The position numbers and the translations under genes are program-made. From the NCBI RefSeq assembly GCF_028289625.1, contig NZ_JANQOM010000013.1, positions 62,001 to 126,000 of the forward strand: a stretch of DNA of 64,000 nt. The letters are read 5' to 3'. Shown here piece by piece: positions 34,531-43,790 of the stretch. The stretch comes from Winogradskyella sp. Lineage in GTDB: Bacteria > Bacteroidota > Bacteroidia > Flavobacteriales > Flavobacteriaceae. The first letter of the stretch is position 1. Every line of letters starts with the position of its first letter. Below the pieces are notes generated by a model that saw only the letters and a program-made list of their open reading frames with translations, was not told where the DNA came from and ran no database searches.

Positions 34531-35844
34531 ATGCCTAAAGGATACGTTTACATATTAGAATGCAATGATGGCTCATATTACACCGGTAGTGCGTTAGATA
34601 TTGAGAAACGCATTAACGAACATAATGATGGTAGAGGTGCTAATCACACAAAAAAAAGGCTTCCTGTCCATTTAGTCTACCTTGAAAAATTCCAAAGAAT
34701 TGATGATGCCTTTTACAGGGAAAAACAAATTCAAGGTTGGAGTAGAGCAAAGAAAGAGGCTCTGATAAATAACAATTTACATAAGTTGCCTGAATTATCA
34801 TTAGCTCATAGGGATAAGGTGGCTTCGAGAACCTCAGCCACCAGTAAACGGAAAACCTCAACAGATATAACGTTGCCTAAGGCAGTTACAGAGGGAACTC
34901 GAAGTACTCTTGAAGGCAACACATCAAAAAAAACTTTCAGAAGCAATGGCAAACTGCTAATCACAGGTGAATATGTGGTACTAGATGGTACTAAAGCATT
35001 GGCCATTCCAACTAAATATGGTCAAAGCTTAACGGTTGAAGAAAACAATACCGAAACCATTGTCTGGAAAAGTTTTAACGAAAAGGGCGAGATTTGGTTT
35101 GAAGATGCTTTTAAGATCAATAATCCGGATTTTCTAAAAACTGTAAAAAAAGACTTCTCGGTCTCTTCTCGACTTATTCAAATTCTGAAATCGGCTCAAA
35201 TTTTAAATCCTGATTTCTTAAGACAAAACCAAGGCTATACAGTTACAACTCATCTCGACTTTAACATAAAATGGGGACTCGGCACCTCATCTACGTTAAT
35301 CAATAATATTGCAAATTGGGCTGAAATAGATGCCTATAAACTACTTGCTAAGACTTTTGGAGGAAGTGGTTACGATATTGCCTGTGCTCAAAATGGCACA
35401 CCTATAACTTATCAACTCATAAATCCAAGAAAACGAATTATAGAAGAAGCTTCCTTTAATCCTTCTTTTAAATCGCATTTATATTTCGTTTACCTCAACC
35501 AAAAACAAAATAGCCGTGATGGTATTAAAGCCTACAAAGCCCTCGGAAAGGTCAGCGTTTCCGTAATTAAAGCGATTAATCAAATTACAAAGCATACCAT
35601 AAGATGTACATCCATTTCAGATTTCGTAGATCTGATTACCAAGCACGAAGACCTGATTGCTGATTTAATACAACAACCAACCATAAAATCTAAATGGTTT
35701 AGCGACTTTGATGGAGCCATTAAAAGTCTGGGAGCTTGGGGAGGCGATTTTGTTTTGGTTACTTCAGAAGTTAACCCAAAAGATTACTTTAAGTCTAAAG
35801 GGTTTGAAACTATTATTCCTTACAAAGAGATGGTGTTAAACTAA
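34531..35844 (+). CDS. GIY-YIG nuclease domain fused to a GHMP kinase (mevalonate-pathway type)
   Basis: One unbroken 437-residue ORF. Residues 1-95 form a UPF0213-like GIY-YIG domain (GYVYIL then YYTGS; Arg27; H31; FYREKQIQGWSR). Residues 96-134 are a low-complexity linker partly encoded by a palindromic repeat. Residues 135-437 are a GHMP kinase of the GYDIA type (LLITGEYVVLDG; ATP loop WGLGTSSTL; GGSGYDIACAQ) with full-length size. The ORF has no ATG between the first codon and the C-terminal YKEMVLN, so the kinase has no ordinary start of its own. The nearest non-ATG candidates are GTG at 34819 and TTG at 34873. The kinase probably phosphorylates mevalonate or phosphomevalonate, given HMG-CoA reductase upstream. 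The nuclease part looks like an inserted element. Confidence 0.85.
   Translation: MPKGYVYILECNDGSYYTGSALDIEKRINEHNDGRGANHTKKRLPVHLVYLEKFQRIDDAFYREKQIQGWSRAKKEALINNNLHKLPELSLAHRDKVASRTSATSKRKTSTDITLPKAVTEGTRSTLEGNTSKKTFRSNGKLLITGEYVVLDGTKALAIPTKYGQSLTVEENNTETIVWKSFNEKGEIWFEDAFKINNPDFLKTVKKDFSVSSRLIQILKSAQILNPDFLRQNQGYTVTTHLDFNIKWGLGTSSTLINNIANWAEIDAYKLLAKTFGGSGYDIACAQNGTPITYQLINPRKRIIEEASFNPSFKSHLYFVYLNQKQNSRDGIKAYKALGKVSVSVIKAINQITKHTIRCTSISDFVDLITKHEDLIADLIQQPTIKSKWFSDFDGAIKSLGAWGGDFVLVTSEVNPKDYFKSKGFETIIPYKEMVLN
34818..34842. repeat. Short palindromic repeat, inverted copy, right flank of the GIY-YIG domain (SPR family A)
   Basis: Perfect 7-bp arms GGTGGCT (34818-34824) and AGCCACC (34836-34842) enclose TCGAGAACCTC. 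The core is the reverse complement of the left-flank core with one change. It lies inside the coding sequence and is read as VASRTSAT. Confidence 0.9.
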
Positions 35845-35845
35845 A

Positions 35846-35876
35846 AAAAGGCTTTACAATTATTGTACAGCCTTTT
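35846..35876. terminator. Bidirectional intrinsic terminator between the GHMP kinase and ppiD
   Basis: Arms AAAAGGCT (35846-35853) and AGCCTTTT (35869-35876), with an inner TACAAT/ATTGTA stem and a single T loop, form a nearly continuous hairpin. A-rich and T-rich flanks suit termination in both directions between two convergent genes. Confidence 0.85.
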
Positions 35877-35895
35877 ATGACATTATGAGCTAAAC

Positions 35896-38040
35896 TTAAT
35901 AAACTGTTTTGGCTCTGTTATCTTCAATATCAGCAGCCTCTTCTAAAGCCTGGTATACTTTACCTTGAACAGAATTTCTAAGCGTTGTATTTAATCTATT
36001 CATAATAGATGTATAATTATCTAGTTCTGTAGCATCCGTAACTTTAGTAACTTCTATAATATAAACCCCCTTCTCACCATCAATAGGTTTAGAGGTTTTA
36101 CCTTGCTCTAAACCAAATGCCGCACCAATTACTTTTGGCTCATTACCTGCACCAGCTAGCGTCGTATTTTTTAATGTTAAAGCTGCTGCCGTTTTAGAAG
36201 CCTGTCCTTGATTTTTTGCAATCTCTTCAACAGTAGTTCCGGTAATTTTTTCGCGAATCATTTTCGCTTTCTTTTCTTTTCTAATTTTTGGTAACGCTGT
36301 AATGGAAGCATCCTCTACACTCATTAAGCCTTCTTCGTTCTTTTCTACCAATTTAGCGACTATGAATCCAAAACCTGAAATTGGAAAGTTTTTGTAATCA
36401 CCAATATCCGTACCTTCTTCAAATGCCCAACGCACTACTTGTCGTTGACTTCCTAAACCTGGGATATTTTCATCCAGTTCCTTAAACGTAATTGGTTTTA
36501 CGATAAGTTCACGTTCTTTAGCCAATTCTTGAAAATCACCATCTTTTGCTGCTATTTCAAACTTAGACATCTTATTGAATACATCTTGTAGCGTTTGGTC
36601 AGACGGTTCTATCTTTCTAGCTAATGTTCCTATTTTATAAGCATTATTGGTACTCTTTTGTTCTAAAATCTCAATAACATGGTATCCAAAAGATGTACCG
36701 ACAACATCAACATCACCTACTTTATTTTCGAAAGAAAACGCTTTAAATTCTGGTGCCATTCCAGCATTATAGGCAAATTCGATTTCTCCATCATTTTCGT
36801 TGCTGACTTTATCCGAAGATAGCTCTAATAAATCCATGAACTTAGTTCCGCTCTTAATCTTTGCTAAAATACTATCGGCTGTCTTTTTAGCTTCTTCTGG
36901 TGTTTTAGTGACAGAGGCGTCTGCTCTTTGTCCTCCAACAAATGGCACTAAAATATGTCTTACATTAACGGTATCTGGCATCTGCTCAATAGCTATCATC
37001 TTAGAAAGTTTGAAGAACTCGCCATCTTTGTATGGCCCATAATACTGACCAACATTCAATTTCATCAAGCTATCTTTGGCTACAGCAGGTAATTGCGCTA
37101 CTCTTAAAAATGAATCATCGTAATTGATATCCGAGTTTGAATTGATAAACTCCTCGATATCCTTCGCCGTATCGAAGCCTGGAATAGTATCCGTATTTCC
37201 ACTACTATCATTGTACTCTGCCCTATCTGTTTTTAACTTTAATAAATCAGCTTTTATAGCATCTTCATCTGCTACCGAAGCTTCTTCCTTAAATTCTACA
37301 TAAATGACTTCTCTACTGGCTTCGGCTTTAAAATCATCTTCGTGGTCTTTCATATAAGCCTTAATGTCAGATGTTGTCACTTCTACAAGGCTATCAGCAA
37401 TAGTTGTATAAGGTATTTGCACAAAACGAATATCTACATTTTTAGCATCAGCATTATACTCGTCTTTTGCTTCTGCTATCGTAGCTCCTATTCCTGCTCT
37501 AATCAAATTGTAATACGATTGCTGAATGGCATTGGAGGCAATAGTTTGTTCATTGTTTGCCCAACTTTCGTAGTTAACCAAGAAATTACCAAGAGGTGCC
37601 GTATCACCCTTCAGGTCTTTTAGATTCGCAATAAAAGCATTAAGACGATTCACGTCAAAGGTGCCATTTTCATCCTGAAATTCTGGATATGACTGAAAAC
37701 TATTTTTAAGTAAATCGCGCATTTCATCTTTCTCAACCGATAAGCCTAACGCTTCATACTCGTTCTCCATAATTATTTTACGAAGCTCTTGATTGTAAAT
37801 TGCATTCATGGCTTGCGTAGAAGTAATTCTTCCTCCAGCTCTATCTTGATAGTTCTTCACTTTCTGTTGAAAATCATTTCTTTCGATATCTTCGCCATTA
37901 ACTGTAGCGACTACACCTTGGGTATCTGAAAAGGCATTTGGATTATCTATTACACCTTGAATTACAAAAGCGAATAATGCCAGTGCAATGACCAATATTA
38001 GGATAAGTGAACGTTGTCTAATTTTATTTAAAATTGCCAT
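35896..38040 (-). CDS. ppiD: PpiD/SurA-like periplasmic peptidyl-prolyl isomerase and chaperone
   Basis: Membrane-anchored foldase for exported proteins. The 714 residues have a short cytoplasmic start, one membrane span (about 12-30), an N-terminal SurA_N-like chaperone region (about 35-250), a parvulin PPIase domain (about 345-450, motif VNVRHILV and GYHVIEI), and a second, more diverged C-terminal region. The size matches PpiD of Bacteroidota. First of a minus-strand envelope-biogenesis run that extends to coaX, although each gene may have its own promoter. Confidence 0.92.
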   Translation of the reverse strand: MAILNKIRQRSLILILVIALALFAFVIQGVIDNPNAFSDTQGVVATVNGEDIERNDFQQKVKNYQDRAGGRITSTQAMNAIYNQELRKIIMENEYEALGLSVEKDEMRDLLKNSFQSYPEFQDENGTFDVNRLNAFIANLKDLKGDTAPLGNFLVNYESWANNEQTIASNAIQQSYYNLIRAGIGATIAEAKDEYNADAKNVDIRFVQIPYTTIADSLVEVTTSDIKAYMKDHEDDFKAEASREVIYVEFKEEASVADEDAIKADLLKLKTDRAEYNDSSGNTDTIPGFDTAKDIEEFINSNSDINYDDSFLRVAQLPAVAKDSLMKLNVGQYYGPYKDGEFFKLSKMIAIEQMPDTVNVRHILVPFVGGQRADASVTKTPEEAKKTADSILAKIKSGTKFMDLLELSSDKVSNENDGEIEFAYNAGMAPEFKAFSFENKVGDVDVVGTSFGYHVIEILEQKSTNNAYKIGTLARKIEPSDQTLQDVFNKMSKFEIAAKDGDFQELAKERELIVKPITFKELDENIPGLGSQRQVVRWAFEEGTDIGDYKNFPISGFGFIVAKLVEKNEEGLMSVEDASITALPKIRKEKKAKMIREKITGTTVEEIAKNQGQASKTAAALTLKNTTLAGAGNEPKVIGAAFGLEQGKTSKPIDGEKGVYIIEVTKVTDATELDNYTSIMNRLNTTLRNSVQGKVYQALEEAADIEDNRAKTVY

Positions 38041-38132
38041 AGTCTATCATTTCATGTAAATAAGTTCGCGAAAATAGTGTTTTCTAGTAAATTATAAAAG
38101 GCTAAAACCAGTTTTTATAAGCGATTTAAGTG

Positions 38133-39422
38133 TTAATCTAACTCTAGTATTTTGAGCTGTACAATATCTATTTTGGTGGATGACACTTCCTCAATGGTAA
38201 ACCTAAAATTCTCTATTTGAATCGTTTCATTTTCTTCGGGAATGCCCTCGGTTTTGTTCACAATCAATCCGCCCAAAGTTTCATAGGCTTCGCTTTCTGG
38301 GAGATTTAACTTGTAGGTTTCGTTAATATAATCGACTTCTAATCGTGCAGAAAATCTATAGGTGCTCTCATCGATTTGTTCTTCTGTCATATCGAGTGAA
38401 TCGTGCTCATCTTCTATTTCACCAAAAAGCTCTTCTATAATATCTTCAACAGACATGATGCCCGACGTACCACCATATTCGTCAATGACTACTGCAATAC
38501 TCTGGCGTTTTTTAGTAAGTAAATTAAGAACATCTTTGATGAGAATTGTTTCAGGCACGAAGCTCACTGGGATTATCATTGACTTAATAGTCTTTGGTTT
38601 TTTGAAAAGCTCAAAAGCGTGCACGTAGCCTAAAATATCATCAATAGTATCTTTATATACTAAAATTTTAGTATGGCCTGTTTCAATAAACAATTGCCTT
38701 AGATTTTCTATGGACTCAGAGATATCCACTGCGGTAATTTCGGTTCTGGGCACCATGACCTCCCTTGCTTTTACATCGGAAAACTCTAGTGCATTCTGAA
38801 ATATTTGAATTTCACTATCGACCTCTTCATGGTCTTCAAAAGATTCCATCTGTTCACTAATATAGTTACCAAGTTCAACTTTGGTCATCGCTAAAGCCAC
38901 ATCTTCACCCTTGGCATTAAATACATATTTTAATACTGTATCTGAAATCCAAAGCACCAAATCCGAAATCCAAGTAAATATTAGGTAAAATATATAAGTA
39001 GGAAGTACTAATACTTTGAGTAAGGTGTTTGCATAAATTTGAAAAAACACCTTGGGCAGAAATTCTGCTGTAATAAGTATTACCAAAGTCGAAATGACTG
39101 TTTTGGTCAATAATTGAAAATCCGTTAATAAATAAGTCAGTGTCGCATTATCCGATGGCAATATAGATTGAAACCATTTTACCAAAACATCTCCCATTGT
39201 GAGACCATAAATCACTAAAGCAATGTTATTTCCAATCAGCATAGTAGCAATATACTTGGAAGGCTTTGCTGTTAAATTAGTTAATAGTCTACCTAAAAAA
39301 TTGTCTTGCTTTTTTTCTAATTCTATATGGATTTTATTAGAAGAGACGTAGGCGATTTCCATCCCAGAAAAAAAGGCTGAAAGAATTAGTGTAACAATAA
39401 TAATGACTATATCAACAGCCAT
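38133..39422 (-). CDS. CNNM/HlyC-CorC family membrane protein with CBS domains
   Basis: The 429 residues have an N-terminal DUF21/CNNM membrane domain (about 1-190, four spans), a CBS pair (about 210-330, with the typical VMVPRTEI and IDEYGGTSGI), and a C-terminal CorC_HlyC domain (about 345-425). Members are thought to act in divalent cation (Mg/Co) transport or regulation. GldE of gliding flavobacteria has the same architecture, but gldD is not adjacent, so I do not call it GldE. Confidence 0.9.
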   Translation of the reverse strand: MAVDIVIIIVTLILSAFFSGMEIAYVSSNKIHIELEKKQDNFLGRLLTNLTAKPSKYIATMLIGNNIALVIYGLTMGDVLVKWFQSILPSDNATLTYLLTDFQLLTKTVISTLVILITAEFLPKVFFQIYANTLLKVLVLPTYIFYLIFTWISDLVLWISDTVLKYVFNAKGEDVALAMTKVELGNYISEQMESFEDHEEVDSEIQIFQNALEFSDVKAREVMVPRTEITAVDISESIENLRQLFIETGHTKILVYKDTIDDILGYVHAFELFKKPKTIKSMIIPVSFVPETILIKDVLNLLTKKRQSIAVVIDEYGGTSGIMSVEDIIEELFGEIEDEHDSLDMTEEQIDESTYRFSARLEVDYINETYKLNLPESEAYETLGGLIVNKTEGIPEENETIQIENFRFTIEEVSSTKIDIVQLKILELD

Positions 39423-39425
39423 GAA

Positions 39426-39617
39426 TTATTCTTTATTTCTATCCTGAAACTTTTTGGCGAATCGCTTTCTAAAAAAGAACATAAATAAGGCTAATGCTAC
39501 AAAGAACAAAGACATATAGGACCTGTTTCTATCTTGAGACCAATTGGATATGGCATCCCAAAGAAACAGAATTGCAAAGACGATATAAGCGTACTGAAAG
39601 AATTTTAAGATTTTCAT
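39426..39617 (-). CDS. Small conserved membrane protein
   Basis: A 63-residue protein of unknown function with two hydrophobic segments (about 6-22 and 33-50) and a very basic C-terminus (RKRFAKKFQDRNK). It is 3 nt upstream of the CNNM gene and downstream of lptC on the same strand. The tight spacing supports it being a real gene. Confidence 0.72.
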   Translation of the reverse strand: MKILKFFQYAYIVFAILFLWDAISNWSQDRNRSYMSLFFVALALFMFFFRKRFAKKFQDRNKE

Positions 39618-39653
39618 TAGCTAGAAATGAATGTATTAATGCTACAAAGATAG

Positions 39654-40220
39654 TTAATTATCGAGTTCGAAGTCACCACCCATTTCTAACATTTCGAAGT
39701 CTTTGAAATCTTTATCTGAGTCAAAACCAACACCATGCAATGGGCCTGCGGCTCTTTTAAACACCCAAGGTCGATTGGTAAACACCCATTCTAATTTTTC
39801 ATTATAATACAACTGATCAGTCTCTAAAACCTCGCCATTGTGAGTTGTAATGACAACATCACCCCTTAAATCTATAATATCCGTATCCGGGTAAAAAATA
39901 GCATAACGCGATGTAATGGTCGTTATTTTACCATCATCGTCGTAAACTTTTAATAGAATGCCTTCTGGAAATTCTGAAAATGAAAAATCCCGGTTAGAGT
40001 AGTCCAACATTTTTGGACTAATGAGATTTGCTTTCAGGTGAATGGAATCCTCAACTAGCTCCGTATATTTTAAATCGATTTGCTCTGCTTCCCCAATAGG
40101 CTGATTTTGGAGCACTCCGACTTTTTGGATTTCACTAAAATCATTTTCACACGAAAAAAACATAGTCACAACAAATGCTGTGACTATGTTAAATATACTG
40201 TATGAATGCCTTAGTCTCAT
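39654..40220 (-). CDS. lptC: LptC-like LPS export lipoprotein
   Basis: Component of the bridge that carries lipopolysaccharide from the inner membrane to the outer membrane. I start at the ATG at 40218-40220 (MRLRHSYSIF), which overlaps the TPR gene stop as TAATG; an upstream in-frame start would run into that gene. The 188 residues have a lipoprotein signal (FFSC) and a beta-strand-rich LptC/OstA-type region with SRYAIFYPDTDIIDLRGDV. Unlike E. coli LptC it is predicted to be lipidated, which I recall as usual in Bacteroidota. Confidence 0.85.
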   Translation of the reverse strand: MRLRHSYSIFNIVTAFVVTMFFSCENDFSEIQKVGVLQNQPIGEAEQIDLKYTELVEDSIHLKANLISPKMLDYSNRDFSFSEFPEGILLKVYDDDGKITTITSRYAIFYPDTDIIDLRGDVVITTHNGEVLETDQLYYNEKLEWVFTNRPWVFKRAAGPLHGVGFDSDKDFKDFEMLEMGGDFELDN

Positions 40221-41584
40221 TAAATCTTTGGCACCGTTACTGAACGCTGTATCCAACAGCCTATCTTTATGACCTCGCCAGAATTTCCTTTAGTGAAAAT
40301 ATCTGATTTTGAAGGTGCGCTAGCTCTATAACTCTTTGCTGATTTAGACGCTGCAGATCTTAAACGCCCATCTACTCTACCTGCTTTTTCTGCTTCTGTA
40401 GCTGCCAACCAAAAAACTGCTCGCTTACTAAAATTATCACTACCACAATTATTAGCACTCTTTGCATACATAGCAGCGATTGCCAAATAAGGTGAGCCAT
40501 CTGAAGGATTTAACTTCATAGATTCCATATAGTATTGTCTGGCTCTCCCGTAGCTACCTTTAGACTTTAAATCATTAGCTAACTTTTTATATAGCTTTGC
40601 TTTTCTTAAAGGGTCAGATTCTAAATCTAAGGTCTGGTCAAAATACTTTTGTTCTCCTGTTAAGAGATATAAATAGTAGGATGTATCAGCTGTAGGTTTT
40701 ATACTATTTTTTTGCTCAACTAATTTTAAGAACAAAGGATCTTCCTTGCACCCTTTGGCATACATCCGGTTCATGGCACGTTGCAACCAAATTTCATCAG
40801 TTTTCTTATTCTCAAAATCCCTCTCGTATAAAGGCACCAAAACATCACAGTTTGCTCTATCACCAAGTTTCTTATCCATACTTGGAACAACCTGTTCTTC
40901 TAATGCCTTAATATTAGCTTCGTAATAATCCTTTAACTTCCCTTCCTTTTTTGATAAAGCCGTCCCTGATTCTTCTTTTTCAACGAGCTTATTTAATTTC
41001 AATGTATTATCACCGACTATATTTTCAATCACCTCAATAACATCATCGTACTTATCAAACATAGCTTGTGCTGGTTTTTGACCTGCATCAAACAAATCTA
41101 CTATCAAAGAAAAATAGGTATAAAGCCCTTTAGCATTTGTAAAATTCTTTGCATCTTTAGTATAAGCTTCATCGAACATATCATATAACTGTGCATCAGT
41201 TTTACCCAACTCTTTTTGATATTTATAAGCTAGATTAGCTTTATCTACTAAAACTTCACCAAGGTCGTATTTAGATTTAAAGTGCTCTCTACTTTGATCA
41301 TAAAGCACCATTAAATCGTTGATATGCCCAACCTGATCTGCTCCTGTTGAATTCCCTACCTTGTGTAAAAGTATTTTTTCTCCATGTGCATAAATAGCCC
41401 TGTTGAATTTTGGACATTTGTTTCGAACAACACTCCAAGGTTCGTAAGCATCATCATATTTTTTGCTCTTCACATAACTATCAAAAATTGATAAATTATT
41501 CATGCACTCTTCGTCTTGTTGAGCAAAACTAAAGTTGAAACTCACAAAAAGAGCAGCCAATAATAGTGTTATTTTCGTCTTCAT
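40220..41584 (-). CDS. Secreted TPR-repeat protein
   Basis: The 454 residues have a signal peptide (about 1-21, ending FSFAQ) and mostly helical sequence with TPR-like repeats, clearest near the C-terminus (GRARQYYMESMKLNPSDGSPYLAIAAMY). Function is unknown. Its place between an outer-membrane protein and lptC suggests envelope assembly or a scaffold. It overlaps lptC by the TAATG bases. Confidence 0.85.
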   Translation of the reverse strand: MKTKITLLLAALFVSFNFSFAQQDEECMNNLSIFDSYVKSKKYDDAYEPWSVVRNKCPKFNRAIYAHGEKILLHKVGNSTGADQVGHINDLMVLYDQSREHFKSKYDLGEVLVDKANLAYKYQKELGKTDAQLYDMFDEAYTKDAKNFTNAKGLYTYFSLIVDLFDAGQKPAQAMFDKYDDVIEVIENIVGDNTLKLNKLVEKEESGTALSKKEGKLKDYYEANIKALEEQVVPSMDKKLGDRANCDVLVPLYERDFENKKTDEIWLQRAMNRMYAKGCKEDPLFLKLVEQKNSIKPTADTSYYLYLLTGEQKYFDQTLDLESDPLRKAKLYKKLANDLKSKGSYGRARQYYMESMKLNPSDGSPYLAIAAMYAKSANNCGSDNFSKRAVFWLAATEAEKAGRVDGRLRSAASKSAKSYRASAPSKSDIFTKGNSGEVIKIGCWIQRSVTVPKI

Positions 41585-41600
41585 TTTTAATTTATTATCG

Positions 41601-42926
41601 TTAGTTATACTTTCTTTGTCTAAACCATCTAGAGTTCAAAGATAAACTTAAGTTGAAGTTTATGAAATTCTCTTGAATTAAGTTTTCGTTAGTTGTACCA
41701 CGTTGTCCATATTCTATACCAATATTAGCATTTGAAAATAAATTTCTGTTTCCAACTGGTAAACCCAATCCAAAAGATATGCCAAACTCGTTGATCTGTT
41801 GATTATTTATTACTAAACCTGTGTTAGAATAGTTAAATCCTGCCCTATAAACCACACGTTTAAAGTAACCTGAGAAGGCATTATAATTAGGAATATAAAA
41901 ACCACCTAAAGAAATTTGAGACGAATTTTCGTATTGGGTTCCGGTATCTGCAAACACCGGATTTGAAAAATCACTTGTTGTTTGTAACGTGTATTCTGCA
42001 CCGACAAACCAAGATTTTGGCTTTCCTATACCAGCACCAAAGGACAACCGTGATGGCAATGTTAATTCTGTGTTTTCTAAACCTTGTTCTTCTAAATCGC
42101 CCTCAATCGTACCGAAAGGCAATCCTGTAGGCTCAAAAGTAATCGCATCGAGTATAACGGTCGAAAACGTCCTTTCGTTTTTGGAAGATAGATTACTTTT
42201 AGGTGCGTACGTCGTTGTTAGTGATAATTCCAATTTATCATTAAGCATTGTTTTAAATGCCAAACCAAAATTTAAATTAAGCCCACTTAAATCCGACCGG
42301 CTTTCCTCTAATGTTTGATATTGTACCAAATCACCTTCTGAGGTATATTCTATGTCGATAGCGGTATTTTGGATATTACCAAAATTATAGTTGACATCAA
42401 CGCCAAAACTCAGTTTATCCGTAATCTGATATCCAAAACCGGCAAAGACCTTATTAACACCACCTTCGCCTTCAAATCTGTTATCTAAATTGTTATCATC
42501 ATTAACATTCTGTAGTCTGTAACCAACGGAGGTGAAGGGCAATAGACCAAATCCGAATCCGAATCTCCCCACAGGGACTGATAACGCTATGTAATCAAAA
42601 GTTGAACTATTCGCTTCCGCCTCAGCAGAACTACTTTTTAAGGTAGATGTAGATGCGGTACCCGCAACCGCAAATTTTACGGGCCTACTCTCATTATCAA
42701 AAGGATCAGCTTCAATATTTTTACTAACGTAAGCAGCCGGATTTCTTAGATTAACGTGTATACTGTCTAAATAAACACTTATACCACCCATGGAACGGTT
42801 TTCTACAGTGCCTCTAAATTTAAGACTTCCTATACCATAAAAAGAATACGGTGATGCAGTTCCTTGTTGAGAAAACGCACTAAGGCTAAATATTGCAATA
42901 CAAATTACAATGATTTGTCTTACCAT
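41601..42926 (-). CDS. Outer-membrane beta-barrel protein (FadL/OmpP1-like)
   Basis: The 441 residues have a signal peptide (about 1-19, ending AFSQ) and then alternating beta-strand sequence ending in an aromatic-rich terminus (FNLSLSLNSRWFRQRKYN). The N-terminal part (SPYSFYGIGSLKFRG...MGG) resembles the FadL-like barrels found widely in Bacteroidota. The transported substrate is not known. The ATG overlaps the stop of coaX. Confidence 0.82.
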   Translation of the reverse strand: MVRQIIVICIAIFSLSAFSQQGTASPYSFYGIGSLKFRGTVENRSMGGISVYLDSIHVNLRNPAAYVSKNIEADPFDNESRPVKFAVAGTASTSTLKSSSAEAEANSSTFDYIALSVPVGRFGFGFGLLPFTSVGYRLQNVNDDNNLDNRFEGEGGVNKVFAGFGYQITDKLSFGVDVNYNFGNIQNTAIDIEYTSEGDLVQYQTLEESRSDLSGLNLNFGLAFKTMLNDKLELSLTTTYAPKSNLSSKNERTFSTVILDAITFEPTGLPFGTIEGDLEEQGLENTELTLPSRLSFGAGIGKPKSWFVGAEYTLQTTSDFSNPVFADTGTQYENSSQISLGGFYIPNYNAFSGYFKRVVYRAGFNYSNTGLVINNQQINEFGISFGLGLPVGNRNLFSNANIGIEYGQRGTTNENLIQENFINFNLSLSLNSRWFRQRKYN

Positions 42927-43654
42927 TACTTTGAATTAAATTCCAGAATAAAATTCAAACCTTCCAACAGAAAATTTGAATTCGCAAATATGCTATTTTT
43001 TAATTGGTTTGACAAAAATTTGGCGTCACCACCTGTTAAAATAACTGTTAAATCTTGATGTTTCGCTCCATAATGGTCTATAACACCATCAATTTCTTTA
43101 ACAACTCCTATGACAACACCAGAATGGATAGAGGATTCTGTTGTATCGCCAATTATTGTTTTTGGTTGGTCTTTTTCTAATAACGGAAGGTTTGCGGTTA
43201 AATTATGTAGGGCTTCATAGCGTAATCGTATGCCAGGAGAAATTGCCCCACCCAGATACTCATTTTTATCGGTAATAACATCATAGGTAATGCAAGTCCC
43301 AGCATCTATGACCAATACATTATAATTAGGAAATTGACTGACCGAAGCACTTGCAAGCGCTATACGATCTACACCCAAGGTCTCTGGTGTTTTATATAGA
43401 TTCTTAAATGGGAGTTTAACGTTATGGTTCAATTCTAGCACTTCTAAATCGGCTTCAATAATTTCAAGTTGCTTTTTGGTTAATCGTCCAACGGACGAAA
43501 TGATTGCAGCCTTAATTTTGGGAAACGCTTGCCTAAATAATTTATAGTGCTCTTTAAAGGCTTTAAGTTCAAAACTTACCTTATGAATAAGGTTATCGTT
43601 TTCAAAAACAGCGAGCTTTACATAGGTATTTCCAACGTCAACAATAAGGTTCAT
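42926..43654 (-). CDS. coaX: Type III pantothenate kinase CoaX
   Basis: ATP-dependent phosphorylation of pantothenate, first step of CoA synthesis; cytoplasmic. The 242 residues carry the ASKHA-fold PHOSPHATE motif DVGNTYVKLAVF (6-17), GVDRIALA, and the VIDAGTCITYDVI motif. Type III enzymes are typical where CoaA is absent. It is the first gene of the minus-strand run and divergent from the tRNA-Phe gene. Confidence 0.95.
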   Translation of the reverse strand: MNLIVDVGNTYVKLAVFENDNLIHKVSFELKAFKEHYKLFRQAFPKIKAAIISSVGRLTKKQLEIIEADLEVLELNHNVKLPFKNLYKTPETLGVDRIALASASVSQFPNYNVLVIDAGTCITYDVITDKNEYLGGAISPGIRLRYEALHNLTANLPLLEKDQPKTIIGDTTESSIHSGVVIGVVKEIDGVIDHYGAKHQDLTVILTGGDAKFLSNQLKNSIFANSNFLLEGLNFILEFNSK

Positions 43655-43703
43655 AAATCAATGAATTGTACAAATTTATAAAATCAATTTTTACAAATTT
43701 CTT

Positions 43704-43734
43704 TTTGGTAATACTAAAAATGAATTTATATTTG
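43704..43734 (+). promoter_or_regulatory. tRNA-Phe promoter (TTTG-N19-TATATTTG)
   Basis: TTTG at 43704-43707 and TATATTTG at 43727-43734 with a 19-nt spacer fit the Bacteroidota sigma consensus exactly. The predicted start is about 50 nt before the tRNA, leaving a short 5' leader for processing. This is the best promoter match in the window. Confidence 0.8.
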
Positions 43735-43790
43735 CATCCGCCTTTACAATAGTATTGTTTTGGTATAAAATTTCGCTTAATTAAGCAACT

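Noticed and set aside
34640..35006. Antisense ORFs over the GIY-YIG/kinase junction, as a possible overlapping gene
   Set aside because: No similarity to anything recognised. The plus frame is continuous through both domains, so the antisense frames are shadows.
34531..35844. Idea that the GIY-YIG/kinase fusion is only a sequencing frameshift
   Set aside because: A frameshift would have to remove a stop and restore frame. The linker is continuous, in frame with the repeat read as in ftsW, and shows no homopolymer irregularity at the junction. It is not excluded, so a read check is listed instead.
38133..39422. Calling the CNNM/CBS protein GldE (gliding motility)
   Set aside because: The architecture fits, but gldD or other gld genes are not adjacent and the paralogue cannot be told by motifs.
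39654..39680. TTCGAAGTCACCACC at the end of lptC as a repeat copy
   Set aside because: It matches only part of one arm and has no core or second arm.
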